A stretch of 33,004 bases of DNA from contig JAASTF010000002.1 in NCBI GenBank assembly GCA_021767525.1, forward strand, positions 1 through 33,004. Reading direction: 5' to 3'. Positions 1 through 8,400 of this stretch are shown one piece after another; the stretch's first letter is position 1; each line of letters begins with the position of its first letter. The stretch comes from Paracoccaceae bacterium. GTDB lineage: Bacteria; Pseudomonadota; Alphaproteobacteria; Rhodobacterales; Rhodobacteraceae. Made by a program: the position numbers and the translations under genes. The notes beneath the pieces are model-generated. The model saw only the letters and a program-made list of their open reading frames with translations. It did not search any database and was not told the origin of the DNA.

Positions 1-1
1 G

Positions 2-40
2 GGCCAATTCACCCCCCGGAGTTTTCCTGGCAAGATGAAG
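2..40. repeat. Dispersed 3'-end repeat, copy A (partly coding)
   Basis: This segment matches 2955-2991 with small indels. Both copies read ggccc/ggcc-aattc, a C-run, ggagttt, a variable 3-4 bases, then an identical ggcaagatgaag (29-40 here, 2980-2991 there). The left end may be cut by the window edge. It overlaps the 3' end of the flavoprotein gene and supplies its last codons and stop. I recall similar elements at 3' gene ends in Rhodobacteraceae genomes, but I cannot check that here. Confidence 0.7.
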
Positions 41-1199
41 CTGAGTAGCGGGCCGCGTGCCCGCCGGCCCAAAGCCCCGTGGCGAAGCAGGCGGTGAGAC
101 GGTAGCCGCCGGTCGGTGCCTCCCAATCCAGCATTTCGCCGGCGGCGAAGGTGCCGGGGCGGGATTTCAGCATCAGCTGGGCGTCGAGTGCGTCGAAGCG
201 CAGGCCGCCGGCGGTTGAGATGGCTTCGTCGATCGGGCGCAAAGTCGCGTTGTGCAGCGGCAGGTTTTTCACGAGGTTTGGCCAATCCTGCATCGGGTGC
301 TGCGCGCCGCCGGTCATTTCGAACAGCAGAGCGGTTTTCGCAGGCGGCAAGCGCAGGGTGTTTTTCAGCCAATGGGCCAGGCGGGCCTTCTTGGGGTTTT
401 TCGGCAGGCGTTTGGCGAGCGTTTCGGTGGTGATGTCCGGTAAGAGGTCGAGCGTGAGCGATGCGCCTTGCCGCAGCGCGGGCGTCAGCGGGTATAGCCC
501 GCCACCTTCCAGCCCGCGTGCGGCAATCACCGCCTCGCCCCGAGAGGTCAGCGCGCCTGCGCGCCATTCCACGGCCTTCAGCGGCTGGCCGAAATGCGGC
601 TGCATATGAGTGGTCCAGGGCAGGGAAAGGGCTGCGTTCGAGGGCTGAAACGGCGCGGTGCCGTCAACCCATTGGGTCCATGCGCCATCGGACCCCAGCC
701 TTGCCCAGCTGGCGCCGCCGCAGGCCAGAACGGTGACCTGTGGCGTCAAGCTTTGCCGGCCGTCAGGCGTGGCAAAGGTGACCGCCTTGCCGTTCCACCC
801 GGTCCAGCGCCAGCGGCGGTTGAGCGTGACGCCCAGATCGCCCAGCCGCGCCATCCAGGCGCGCAGCAGGGGCGAGGCCTTCATCGCCGTTGGAAAGACG
901 CGCCCCGACGAGCCGGTGAACAAGTCTTGCCCCAGTCCGCGTGCCCAATCCTGCACCTCGTCAGGCCCGAACTGTTTCAGCACCGGGCGCAGATGCGGCG
1001 CGGCGCTGCCGTAAGCGGCCAAGAAGCTGTCGAATGGTTCGTCCTTGGTCAGGTTCAGGCCGGACTTGCCCGCCATCAGGAATTTGCGGGCGGGGCTTGG
1101 CATCGCCTCGGCCACTGTCACGCGGCGGCCGGCCTGCGCCAGCGCATCCGCCGCCATCAGACCTGCGGGGCCTGCGCCGATAACCAGCGCGTCGGTCAT
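9..1199 (-). CDS. NAD(P)/FAD-dependent oxidoreductase, TIGR03862/HI0933-like flavoprotein
   Basis: Predicted cytoplasmic flavoprotein of 396 residues. The N-terminus carries a dinucleotide-binding Rossmann motif, GAGPAG at residues 8-13, directly after the first beta strand, and a KSGLNLT segment near residue 45 that is typical of the HI0933/BaiN-like family. The C-terminal part has GGYRLTACFATGLWAG, the usual closing FAD contact of this family. The physiological substrate is unknown. The start ATG overlaps the stop of the upstream mechanosensitive channel gene by 4 bases (ATGA), so the two are probably translationally coupled. The last nine or so codons and the stop lie inside a dispersed repeat (about 2-40), so the C-terminal tail was probably donated by that repeat. 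Family assignment is confident; the reaction is not known. Confidence 0.9.
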   Translation of the reverse strand: MTDALVIGAGPAGLMAADALAQAGRRVTVAEAMPSPARKFLMAGKSGLNLTKDEPFDSFLAAYGSAAPHLRPVLKQFGPDEVQDWARGLGQDLFTGSSGRVFPTAMKASPLLRAWMARLGDLGVTLNRRWRWTGWNGKAVTFATPDGRQSLTPQVTVLACGGASWARLGSDGAWTQWVDGTAPFQPSNAALSLPWTTHMQPHFGQPLKAVEWRAGALTSRGEAVIAARGLEGGGLYPLTPALRQGASLTLDLLPDITTETLAKRLPKNPKKARLAHWLKNTLRLPPAKTALLFEMTGGAQHPMQDWPNLVKNLPLHNATLRPIDEAISTAGGLRFDALDAQLMLKSRPGTFAAGEMLDWEAPTGGYRLTACFATGLWAGGHAARYSASSCQENSGG

Positions 1200-2539
1200 G
1201 CCTGGTCGGGCGCAAGGTTGCGCAGCTCGACCACGCGGCGCGGATAGGGAATTTCGATCTCGTGCTCTTTCAGGGCGTTCCAGATCGCGAAGAGCACCTG
1301 GCTTGTATACTTGTTGCGCCCGTCGTCGATGCCATTGACCCAGAATTCACAGGCGAAATCGATGCCGCTGTCGCCAAAGCCGCGCAGCTCGCAATCAGGG
1401 CCTTCGGGGTCTTGCAGCACGAAGGGCAGGGCCGAAACCGCCCGTTCGATTATTGCGGGCACCTGGTTGATGTCGGTGTCGTAGGACACGCTGAACGGGG
1501 CCTCGTAGCGGTTGGCGCTGCCGGCGTCGGAATAGTTGACGACGCGGGTGACGATGAAATCCTCGTTCGGGACGACGATCCACTTGCCATCGAAGGTCTC
1601 CAGGAACGCGGCGCGGGCGGTCATCTTGACGATCGTGCCGGCCTCGCCGCCGTCAAGCTCGACATAGTCGCCGACGGTGGCCTGCCCTTCGAGCAGCAGG
1701 ATGACGCCCGAGATGAAATTCGACGCGATCTTTTGCAGGCCAAAACCCAGCCCCACACCGATGGCCCCACCCAGAACGGCAAGCGAGGTGAGCGAGATGC
1801 CCATGATATTCATCACCACCAGGAAAGCAGCGCCGAAAATCGCGATCTCGGCCGCCTTTTCCGCCAGTTGGCGGGTGGCGGGGCGCATGTCCTCTTGTTT
1901 CTTGATAAATTGGCCGGTCTGGTCGTTCGACCAGCGCCCCAGCCAGAAGATGACGCCGCCAACGACGACGAATTGCAGCAGCCACAGCAGGCTGAACGAC
2001 AGGTTGCCCAGCGGCACCACCGTGCGGTCCAGCCAGCTGGTCAGCTGCGGCAGCAAACCCAGCGCATAGATTGCCGCCAGCGGCAGCAGCACGAACCGGC
2101 CCAGCACGCGCAGCATCGGATCGGTCAGGACATCGCGCACCAGCGCGCGCACGGCGAGGAACAGGAACACCCGCTTGCCGAAGGCGATAACCGCGCCCGA
2201 GCCGAAAACCGAGCGCGTCACCGCCTCGCCCAGGCCGGTCAGGGCATAGGCCAGAAGCGGCATCAGCAGCGGCAGGAACAGCAGCATGAAGCGCCGCGCC
2301 CGGGCCAGAGGGGTTTCGGCCCCATCGGCAGGCGTCAGCAGGCGCCGCAGCGCGGGGCGCAGCCGTCGCGCGAAGACAACGGCCAACAGGTAGGCGACGA
2401 CGATCAGCGCGAATTGCGACCAGGCGGCCGGGCTGAGCAGCCATGTGGTGGCCAGCTCGACCCCCTGCCCGGCATAGGCTGCGACCTGTTGCACCAGGGG
2501 CGGCTGGCTGGCCAGCCATTCGGGGTCGATCCAGTTCAT
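1196..2539 (-). CDS. MscS-family mechanosensitive ion channel
   Basis: Inner-membrane small-conductance mechanosensitive channel family protein, 447 residues with the chosen start. It has about five hydrophobic segments, then the pore-lining helix and beta domain: a glycine/alanine-rich stretch (GGAIGVGLGFGLQKIASNF) followed by ISGVILLLEGQ, a VGDYVELDG beta-domain motif and WIVVPNEDF. These are the most conserved parts of MscS proteins. The channel should open under membrane tension and release solutes after hypo-osmotic shock. The reading frame stays open upstream to 2626, but ATG at 2539 (MNWIDPEW) is preferred because the extra residues look unlike the family and would overlap the divergent HNH gene. 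The stop overlaps the flavoprotein start by 4 bases. Confidence 0.92.
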   Translation of the reverse strand: MNWIDPEWLASQPPLVQQVAAYAGQGVELATTWLLSPAAWSQFALIVVAYLLAVVFARRLRPALRRLLTPADGAETPLARARRFMLLFLPLLMPLLAYALTGLGEAVTRSVFGSGAVIAFGKRVFLFLAVRALVRDVLTDPMLRVLGRFVLLPLAAIYALGLLPQLTSWLDRTVVPLGNLSFSLLWLLQFVVVGGVIFWLGRWSNDQTGQFIKKQEDMRPATRQLAEKAAEIAIFGAAFLVVMNIMGISLTSLAVLGGAIGVGLGFGLQKIASNFISGVILLLEGQATVGDYVELDGGEAGTIVKMTARAAFLETFDGKWIVVPNEDFIVTRVVNYSDAGSANRYEAPFSVSYDTDINQVPAIIERAVSALPFVLQDPEGPDCELRGFGDSGIDFACEFWVNGIDDGRNKYTSQVLFAIWNALKEHEIEIPYPRRVVELRNLAPDQA

Positions 2540-2587
2540 GCGCGTTGGCCCTTGCCTTTGTGCCGGTTGCGCCCATCCTTTGCCCCG

Positions 2588-2911
2588 ATGAGCGATGCGA
2601 CACAAGAGAAAGGGCCGGACGGGCACCCGATTTGCGCGCTATGCGGGCGGGGTATTCCGCCCGATGTGCCGCAATCGTTGCATCACCTTGTGCCCAAGCT
2701 GAAGGGCGGTAAGGGCGGGCCCGTCGTGTTGCTGCACCACATCTGCCACAAGGAAATCCACGCCACGCTGAGCGAGGCGGAATTGGCGCGCTGTTTCAAC
2801 ACGCCCGAGGCGCTGCGCGCCCATCCCCGGCTGGCGAAATTCGCGGCCTGGGTGGCGAAGCGGCCGCCGGGATTTGCCTCGAAAGTTCCGGGCCGGCGGC
2901 GCGGGCGGTAG
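2588..2911 (+). CDS. Small HNH endonuclease-family protein
   Basis: A 107-residue protein with a compact HNH/zinc-finger layout: CALCGR near residues 16-21, then SLHHLVPK (the HH pair of the first HNH strand), and LLHHICHKEIHA, giving a second metal-binding group with Cys and two His. The tail is basic (PGRRRGR). HNH folds of this kind cut or nick nucleic acid using a divalent metal, but many stand-alone small HNH genes in this order have no known role. It starts 48 bp from, and divergent to, the MscS gene, so the two share a short promoter region, and it converges on the crotonase gene across a repeat hairpin. Confidence 0.8.
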   Translation: MSDATQEKGPDGHPICALCGRGIPPDVPQSLHHLVPKLKGGKGGPVVLLHHICHKEIHATLSEAELARCFNTPEALRAHPRLAKFAAWVAKRPPGFASKVPGRRRGR

Positions 2912-2929
2912 GCCGCGCGCCTGCTGGTG

Positions 2930-2991
2930 GAGGCGCTGCCCCCCTTGGGCCTGCGGCCCAATTCCCCCCGGAGTTTACGGGCAAGATGAAG
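2930..2991. repeat. Dispersed 3'-end repeat, copy B, with internal hairpin
   Basis: The element lies between two convergent genes. It includes aggcgctgcc, a C-run, a perfect hairpin and the ggagttt ... ggcaagatgaag end shared with copy A at 2-40. The layout (hairpin, C-run, AAGATGAAG end, position at 3' ends) suggests a mobile or amplified extragenic element. Confidence 0.7.
2945..2961. terminator. Bidirectional hairpin between convergent genes
   Basis: TTGGGCC (2945-2951), loop TGC, GGCCCAA (2955-2961) form a perfect 7-bp stem. It sits between the HNH gene stop (2911) and the crotonase stop (3002), where a shared terminator is expected. There is no clean T-tract on either side, so intrinsic termination is inferred rather than shown. 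Confidence 0.45.
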
Positions 2992-3001
2992 CGGCCTGGG
3001 G

Positions 3002-3613
3002 TCAGCCGCGGCACATCGCCTTGATCGCCTGCGCGATTTCGGGTTTGGCGGCCAGGGTGTCGGTGGCCAGGTCGCGCGCGGTTTGCAGCAGGTCCTTGGG
3101 CGCGACGATGCGATCGACCAGGCCAAAGGCATAGGCCTCGTCGGTGGTGATCTTTTGACCCGCCATCAGGATCAGTTTCGCCCGCGCCGGCCCCACCAGC
3201 GCGGCCAGGCGGCCGGGGTCGGAGGGTTGCGGCAGGTAGCCCAGTTTCATCACCGGGTAAAAGAACTTGGCCCCCGGCACCGCGATACGCAGATCGCAGG
3301 CCAGCGCCATGCCGTTCGAGCCGCCCGCCAGCGTGCCGTTGAGCGCGGCGATGGTCAGGCCCGGCAGGGCGGCGATGGCGGATGACAGACGCTCCCAATC
3401 GGGCGAGGTGGCCATGCCGGCCTTGGCCGCGTCCAGATCGGCGCCGGCGCTGAACACCTTGCCGGTGCCGGTCAGGATCAGGGCGCGCGCGTCATGTGCG
3501 CCTTCGGCGATCTCGCACAGGCGGGCCAGCATTTCGGGCGTCAGCGAATTGGCCTTGTCGGGGCGGTTTATGGTGACGGTCCAGAGGTCGCCGTCGCGGT
3601 CAAGCTCGATCAT
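3002..3613 (-). CDS. Short crotonase-fold (enoyl-CoA hydratase/isomerase family) protein
   Basis: A 203-residue crotonase-superfamily protein. It shows the CoA/oxyanion-hole signatures FSAGADLDAAK and ALNGTLAGGSNGMALACDLRIA, followed by KLGYLPQPSDPGRL. Typical members are about 255-260 residues; this one ends early and lacks most of the C-terminal trimerisation helices. The two usual hydratase glutamates appear to be missing: Asn sits where GG(G)xE is expected, and FYPVMKLG replaces the usual P-E-xx-LG. A classical hydratase reaction is therefore doubtful and an isomerase, hydrolase or other crotonase activity is possible. The start overlaps the stop of the upstream SDR gene by 4 bases, so they form an operon, perhaps acting on the same acyl-CoA-type substrate. 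Confidence 0.85.
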   Translation of the reverse strand: MIELDRDGDLWTVTINRPDKANSLTPEMLARLCEIAEGAHDARALILTGTGKVFSAGADLDAAKAGMATSPDWERLSSAIAALPGLTIAALNGTLAGGSNGMALACDLRIAVPGAKFFYPVMKLGYLPQPSDPGRLAALVGPARAKLILMAGQKITTDEAYAFGLVDRIVAPKDLLQTARDLATDTLAAKPEIAQAIKAMCRG

Positions 3614-4365
3614 GCGGTCAGCCCCAGTTTGGCGCGGATGTTTTCATCGCGCAGCGAGATTTCCTGCCCCAGCCAATCGTCGGCATCGGGGGTGCACATC
3701 CACAGCAGGCACCTGGCCGGCCATTCGGGCGGGATGTGATCGGACCAGTCCAGCTGGCTGACAGGGTTGATGCCGGTCGCTTTGATTTCGCGCTGCATCT
3801 GCGTGGCCACTGTGCCGGGTGACAGGCCCATGATGCGCAGGCCCTGATCGGCGCCTTCCAGATGGGCCGAGCGGGTCAGCATCGCGGCCCCGGCCTTGGA
3901 GGCGCAGTAATGGCTCCACCCTTCCAGCGGGTTGTGGGCCGCGCCCGAGCTGATGGTGATGATGGTGCCGCCGCCTGCCTTTTGCATCACCGGCATTGCG
4001 GCGCGCATCCCGTGAAAGACGCCTTTCAGGTTGATGTCGATCGCCTGTCCCCAGCCGGCCGGGTCGGCGGTGGCGATGTGCGACACGGGTTCGATCACGC
4101 CGGCATTGCCAATCAGGATGTCCAGCCCGCCAAAGGCATCGAGCGCCGATTGCACGGCGCCGGCGACCTGGTCGTAATCGGCCACGTCGCAGGGCACCGC
4201 ACGGGCCTGCGCGCCGATATCGTCGGCAATCGCACCTATGGCGTCGGCGCTGCGCGCGGTCAGCACGACATTCGCGCCCTCGGCGGCGAACAGGCGGGCC
4301 GTTGCCTCGCCGATGCCGCGGCTGGCGCCGGTGATCAAGGCAGTCTTGCCGGAAAGTCTGGGCAT
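3610..4365 (-). CDS. Short-chain dehydrogenase/reductase (classical SDR)
   Basis: A 251-residue NAD(P)-dependent SDR. The cofactor loop TGASRGIG is at residues 12-19, NAG follows in the middle strand (IGNAG), and the catalytic triad is visible as Ser140, Tyr153 and Lys157 (YCASK). Length and motif order are those of a classical SDR. The first gene of a two-gene minus-strand operon, it overlaps the crotonase gene start by 4 bases. The substrate cannot be read from sequence. An acyl or hydroxyacyl compound is plausible given the crotonase partner. The C-terminal segment (SDHIPPEWPARCLLWMCTP) resembles SDRs of the 3-oxoacyl-reductase-like type. It diverges from the DUF2125 gene across 139 bp. 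Confidence 0.9.
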   Translation of the reverse strand: MPRLSGKTALITGASRGIGEATARLFAAEGANVVLTARSADAIGAIADDIGAQARAVPCDVADYDQVAGAVQSALDAFGGLDILIGNAGVIEPVSHIATADPAGWGQAIDINLKGVFHGMRAAMPVMQKAGGGTIITISSGAAHNPLEGWSHYCASKAGAAMLTRSAHLEGADQGLRIMGLSPGTVATQMQREIKATGINPVSQLDWSDHIPPEWPARCLLWMCTPDADDWLGQEISLRDENIRAKLGLTA

Positions 4366-4504
4366 GTCAGCGTCCTTTGCTTGTGCATTGATGCCATTTG
4401 GTAAACCGCTTGTGCGGCCCGGTCCAGCCCGGCCCCCCTTGACCCGGGGCAGACAAGGACGGAAGCTGGCGAAAATTCAGTTCCGTTTTTCGAAAGGGTA
4501 GGAA

Positions 4505-6019
4505 ATGGCTTTTCACAAGGTATTTGGCGGCGCGGGTGTGGCGCTGTGCATGATGACGGCCCCGGCGGCCTGGGCGGATGTCAGCTCGGCCCAGGTATGG
4601 GAGGATTTCAAGGCCTACATGCAGGGCTTTGGCTATTCCATGACCGCGACCGAGGCGCAGGGCGCGGGCGCATTGGTGGTCAGCGACATCACCCTGAACA
4701 TGGCCCTTCCCGATGACGATGGCACCATCACCTTCGGGCTGCCGAACATGACCTTTACCGACAGTGGCGATGGAAGCGTGGTGGTGACCTTGCCGGCGCA
4801 GTCGCAGATGCCCTTTTCGGTAGATGTGCCCGATGACGAAGATGCCAGCGGCGCTATCAGCCTGTCGCAAACCGGGTTCCTGATGACCGTGTCCGGCAAT
4901 CCCGGCGATCTGACCTATGACTACAGCGCCGCCGATCTGACCGTGGCTTTGGCCGAGCTGACGGTCGAGGGCGAGGCGGTGGAGATCGCCGCGGCCAGCA
5001 CCACCTTGCGCAACCTTGACGGTCAAAGCACCGTCACCGTTGGCGACCTGCGCGAGGTCGTGCAGCGCATGACCGCCGGCGTGGTGGAATACACCATCGA
5101 CATGACCGACCCCGAAGACGGCGAGGGGCGCATACAGTTCGACGGCGCGGCAAACAACCTGGGCTTTGAAGGTTCGATGTCGCTGCCCTTGGAAGCGATC
5201 GCCCCCGATGACGCCAATGCCATGCTTGAAGCCGGTTTCGCGGTGCGGGGCGGGTATACCCACCAGGGCGGACAGACGAATTTCACCATCGACGACGATG
5301 GTTCGGTGGTGTCGGGCACGACCTCGTCGGCATCGGGGCGCTTTGACGTGCGCATGGATTCCGAGCAGCTGGGGTACACTGTGGGCGCGCAGGCTGTGGC
5401 CCTGAACGTGACCACCAGCGACCTGCCGTTTCCCGTGGAAATGCAGATGGCGGAAACGGCGGTGAATTTCCAACTGCCGGTGACGCCGGGTGACGAGCCG
5501 CAGGATTTCGCACTGGCGTTGACCCTGGGCGATTTCACCATGTCGGACATGATCTGGGGCATGTTCGACCCGGCCGGCCAGTTGCCACGCGATCCGGCCA
5601 CCATCAAGCTGGACCTGGGCGGCACTGCAAAGCTGGACGCACCGCTGATGGACCCCGAGGCCATGGAAAGCGCCGAAACCCCCGGCGAATTGCGCTCGGT
5701 CGACATTCGCGAAGTGCTGTTGCGGATTGCCGGTGCTCAACTGACGGGCCAGGGCGGCTTTACCTTCGATAATTCCGACACCGGCACCTTCGGCGGGATG
5801 CCCCGGCCCGAGGGGTCGGTGGACCTGCGGCTTGAAGGCGGCAACACGTTGCTGGATACGCTGGTCAACATGGGGTTCGTCCCGCAGGAACAGGCCACCG
5901 GCGTGCGGATGATGATGGGTCTGTTCGCGGTGCCGGGCGACGGCGACGATGTTCTGACCTCGACCATCGAGATCAACGAGCAGGGCCATGTTCTGGCCAA
6001 CGGCCAGCGCCTGCGCTGA
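4505..6019 (+). CDS. DUF2125 domain-containing exported protein
   Basis: A 504-residue protein with a clear signal peptide (residues 1-24, ending AAWA before DVSSAQ). The rest is a long, acidic, beta-rich periplasmic region with repeated short motifs such as FTIDDDG and LDLGGTAKLDAPL, matching the DUF2125 family of alphaproteobacteria. Its function is unknown; the all-beta lipid-transfer-like appearance suggests a periplasmic or envelope role, but that is inference. The ATG at 4505 is preceded by AGGA (gggtaggaa). It is monocistronic: a hairpin follows the stop and the next gene has its own leader. No catalytic residues are recognisable. Confidence 0.85.
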   Translation: MAFHKVFGGAGVALCMMTAPAAWADVSSAQVWEDFKAYMQGFGYSMTATEAQGAGALVVSDITLNMALPDDDGTITFGLPNMTFTDSGDGSVVVTLPAQSQMPFSVDVPDDEDASGAISLSQTGFLMTVSGNPGDLTYDYSAADLTVALAELTVEGEAVEIAAASTTLRNLDGQSTVTVGDLREVVQRMTAGVVEYTIDMTDPEDGEGRIQFDGAANNLGFEGSMSLPLEAIAPDDANAMLEAGFAVRGGYTHQGGQTNFTIDDDGSVVSGTTSSASGRFDVRMDSEQLGYTVGAQAVALNVTTSDLPFPVEMQMAETAVNFQLPVTPGDEPQDFALALTLGDFTMSDMIWGMFDPAGQLPRDPATIKLDLGGTAKLDAPLMDPEAMESAETPGELRSVDIREVLLRIAGAQLTGQGGFTFDNSDTGTFGGMPRPEGSVDLRLEGGNTLLDTLVNMGFVPQEQATGVRMMMGLFAVPGDGDDVLTSTIEINEQGHVLANGQRLR

Positions 6020-6043
6020 CCGCCTGCACGATTTGCGATAACG

Positions 6044-6066
6044 AGGGGCCCCGTTTCGGGGCCCCT
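6044..6066 (+). terminator. GC-rich hairpin terminator after DUF2125 gene
   Basis: AGGGGCCCCG, loop TTT, CGGGGCCCCT form a perfect 10-bp stem 24 bp after the stop at 6019. The downstream bases (TGCATTTCC) are only weakly T-rich, so it may act as a Rho-independent terminator with poor tail or as an mRNA-end stabiliser. Confidence 0.7.
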
Positions 6067-6146
6067 TGCATTTCCGGGGCCGCCCTTGTGCATTGGGCGG
6101 CATGGCTCTACCTCTTGGCCAGGTTCTGACAAGGGGATGATGCCGC

Positions 6147-7493
6147 ATGACCGAAACGCTTGCCTCGCTTTGCGATGACTTGCTGGCCGCGGCCAAGCGG
6201 GCCGGTGCGGATGCCGCCGACGCGATGGCACTGGCGGGAACGTCGGTGTCGATCGACGTGCGCGGCGGCACGCTGGAGCAGGCCGAGCGGTCCGAGGGCA
6301 CCGACCTGGGCCTGCGGGTGTTCGTGGGGCAGCGGCAAGCCAATGTCTCGGCCTCGGACACGCGGCCGGAAACGCTGGAAGAAATGGCCGCCCGCGCGGT
6401 GGCGATGGCGCGCGAGGCGCCCGAAGACCCCTATGCGGGGCTCGCCGATCCCGGCCAACTGGCGCATGGTTGGAATCTGGACGCGCTGGAACTGGCTGAC
6501 CCCGTGCCCGAACCGGACCCCGAGGCGCTGCAAGGCGACGCGCAGGCCGCCGAGGCGGCGGCGCTGGCCGTGGGCGGCGTGACGCAGGTGCAGGGCGCAA
6601 GCGCCGGCTATGGCCGCACCGATGTGTGGTTGGCCGCGACCAACGGATTTTCGGGCGGTTACACACGCACGCAGCGCAGCCGGTCCTGCGTGGCCATCGC
6701 TGGCACTGGCACGGGGATGGAGCGGGAATATGACGGCGACAGCCGCATCTTTCAGGCCGACCTGCGCGCCCCCGACGAGATCGGCCGCGTCGCCGGCGAA
6801 CGCGCGGTTGCCGCGCTGGGCGCGCGCAAGCCGCCCACCGGGCGCTATCCGGTTCTTTATGACGAGCGGATCGCGGCCAGCCTGATCGGGCACCTTCTGG
6901 TGGCGGTCAATGGCGCGTCCATCGCGCGTGGGGCTTCGTGGCTGCGCGATGCGCTGGATCAGCCGGTGTTGCCCGAGGGGCTGTCTCTGGTCGAGGATCC
7001 GTTGCGCCCGCGCGCAACCGCCTCGCGCCCCTTCGATGCCGAGGGGCTGCCAACGCAGCGCCGCACCATCGTGGAAAAGGGCGTTCTGACCGGCTGGACG
7101 CTGGATTTGGCCACGGGCCGCAAGCTGGGAATGCCCTCAACCGGCAATGCAGCGCGCGGCACCGGTGCACCGCCCAGCCCAACCGCCTGGAACGTGGCGC
7201 TGACGCAGGGCAATGCCAGCCGCGAAGCGTTGATGCGCGATATGGGCACCGGGCTGTTGGTCACGTCGATGATCGGTTCGACCATCAACCCCAATACGGG
7301 CGATTATTCGCGCGGGGCCAGCGGGTTCTGGGTGGAAAACGGCGAAATCGCCTATCCGGTGAACGAATGCACCGTGGCCGGCAACCTGCGCGACATGCTG
7401 ATGACGCTGGTGCCTGCGAATGACGCGCGGCCGTGGCTTAGCCGGGTCGTGCCCTCGCTGCTTGTCGAAGGGATGACGCTTGCCGGTGCATGA
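6147..7493 (+). CDS. pmbA: TldD/PmbA-family protease subunit PmbA (TldE)
   Basis: A 448-residue PmbA/TldE protein. The N-terminal domain contains the characteristic RGGTLEQAERSEG segment and a DLGLRVFVG strand; the C-terminal domain shows GTGAPPSPTAWNV and SMIGSTINPNTGDYSRGASGF, hallmarks of the PmbA subunit. No HExxxH zinc site is present, as expected, because the metal site belongs to the TldD partner. The TldD/E complex degrades unfolded peptides in the cytoplasm and matures some modified peptides. No tldD lies in this window. The gene heads a tight plus-strand run (inositol-phosphatase-like, waaA-like, lpxK) and its stop overlaps the next gene's likely start. Confidence 0.93.
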   Translation: MTETLASLCDDLLAAAKRAGADAADAMALAGTSVSIDVRGGTLEQAERSEGTDLGLRVFVGQRQANVSASDTRPETLEEMAARAVAMAREAPEDPYAGLADPGQLAHGWNLDALELADPVPEPDPEALQGDAQAAEAAALAVGGVTQVQGASAGYGRTDVWLAATNGFSGGYTRTQRSRSCVAIAGTGTGMEREYDGDSRIFQADLRAPDEIGRVAGERAVAALGARKPPTGRYPVLYDERIAASLIGHLLVAVNGASIARGASWLRDALDQPVLPEGLSLVEDPLRPRATASRPFDAEGLPTQRRTIVEKGVLTGWTLDLATGRKLGMPSTGNAARGTGAPPSPTAWNVALTQGNASREALMRDMGTGLLVTSMIGSTINPNTGDYSRGASGFWVENGEIAYPVNECTVAGNLRDMLMTLVPANDARPWLSRVVPSLLVEGMTLAGA

Positions 7494-8265
7494 CCGAAAA
7501 CTGCTGATCGAGGCGGCCCGCGCCGCCGGCGAGGTGGCGCGCGGTTTCGTCGGGCGCGATCTGGACGTGACGCATAAGCCTGGCGATGCCGGCCCGGTGA
7601 CCGATGCAGACCACGCGGTGAACGACACGCTGAAACGGGTGTTGCGCCAGGCCCGGCCCGACTATGGCTGGCTGTCCGAGGAATCCGAGGACACGGGCGA
7701 TCGCATGGGGCGCAAACACGTTTTCATCGTCGACCCGATCGACGGCACGCGCAGCTTTATCGACGGGTCGAACGCCTGGGCGCATGCGCTGGCGGTGGTC
7801 GAGGACGGGCAGACCGTCGCAGCGGCGGTTTACCTGCCGATGAAGGACAAGCTCTATTCTGCGGCGCGCGGGCATGGCGCGTTCCTGAACGGCAAGCGCA
7901 TCCGCGCCACCGGGCGGCGCGACCTGACCGGCGCCAGCGTGGTGGCGGCCAAGCCGAATTTCGACCCGATGAACTGGCGCGGGCCGGTGCCGCAGATGCA
8001 GCGCACCTTTCGTCCGTCGCTGGCCTATCGGCTGGCGCTGGTGGCGGAGGGCCGGTTCGACGCCATGCTGACGCTGCGCCCCAGCTGGGAGTGGGACATC
8101 GCCGCCGGTGCCCTGATCCTGGACGAGGCCGGCGCCCGCGTGACCGATCGTATGGGCCAGGATTTGCGGTTCAACAACGCCCATCCCCAAGTCAACGGTG
8201 TGGTCGCCGCCGGGCCCGACCTGCACCGGCAGTTGCAGGACCGTCTGGCGCGGTTTCCGGGCTAG
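7480..8265 (+). CDS. Inositol monophosphatase-family phosphatase (possibly CysQ-like PAP phosphatase)
   Basis: A 261-residue Mg-dependent phosphatase. The metal-binding motifs of the family are visible: WLSEESE (first Glu pair), VDPIDGT at residues 84-90, and WEWDIAAGALI late in the protein. It hydrolyses inositol 1-phosphate, or 3'(2'),5'-bisphosphates such as PAP if it is CysQ-type; sequence alone does not decide between these. The start is uncertain: TTG at 7480 has AAGGGA about 7 bases upstream, while GTG at 7486 is the alternative. Both overlap the end of pmbA (7493), implying coupled translation. If it is a PAP phosphatase it could serve the sulfotransferase at 24926, but the two genes are 17 kb apart. 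Confidence 0.88.
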   Translation: MPVHDRKLLIEAARAAGEVARGFVGRDLDVTHKPGDAGPVTDADHAVNDTLKRVLRQARPDYGWLSEESEDTGDRMGRKHVFIVDPIDGTRSFIDGSNAWAHALAVVEDGQTVAAAVYLPMKDKLYSAARGHGAFLNGKRIRATGRRDLTGASVVAAKPNFDPMNWRGPVPQMQRTFRPSLAYRLALVAEGRFDAMLTLRPSWEWDIAAGALILDEAGARVTDRMGQDLRFNNAHPQVNGVVAAGPDLHRQLQDRLARFPG

Positions 8266-8400
8266 GTTCGGGCGATTGTGCCGCCGGTTCCAAAGGCTTA
8301 AGTTGCCGCGCAAGCAGATGAAGGACCATGATCTGATGCGCGTCGCCCCCCGCCCTACACAGCGTTGCGGCCCCATGTTGCGGCGGCGGGGTTAGGCGCG

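Noticed and set aside
4367..6361. Long open frame on the minus strand (664 codons) opposite the DUF2125 gene
   Set aside because: It is antisense to a gene with a signal peptide and clear start. The translation is rich in His, Arg and Gly with no domain, as expected for shadow frames in GC-rich DNA.
8311..8327. Third copy of the 3'-end repeat (gcaagcagatgaag)
   Set aside because: Only part of the AAGATGAAG end matches; the C-run and GGAGTTT core are missing.
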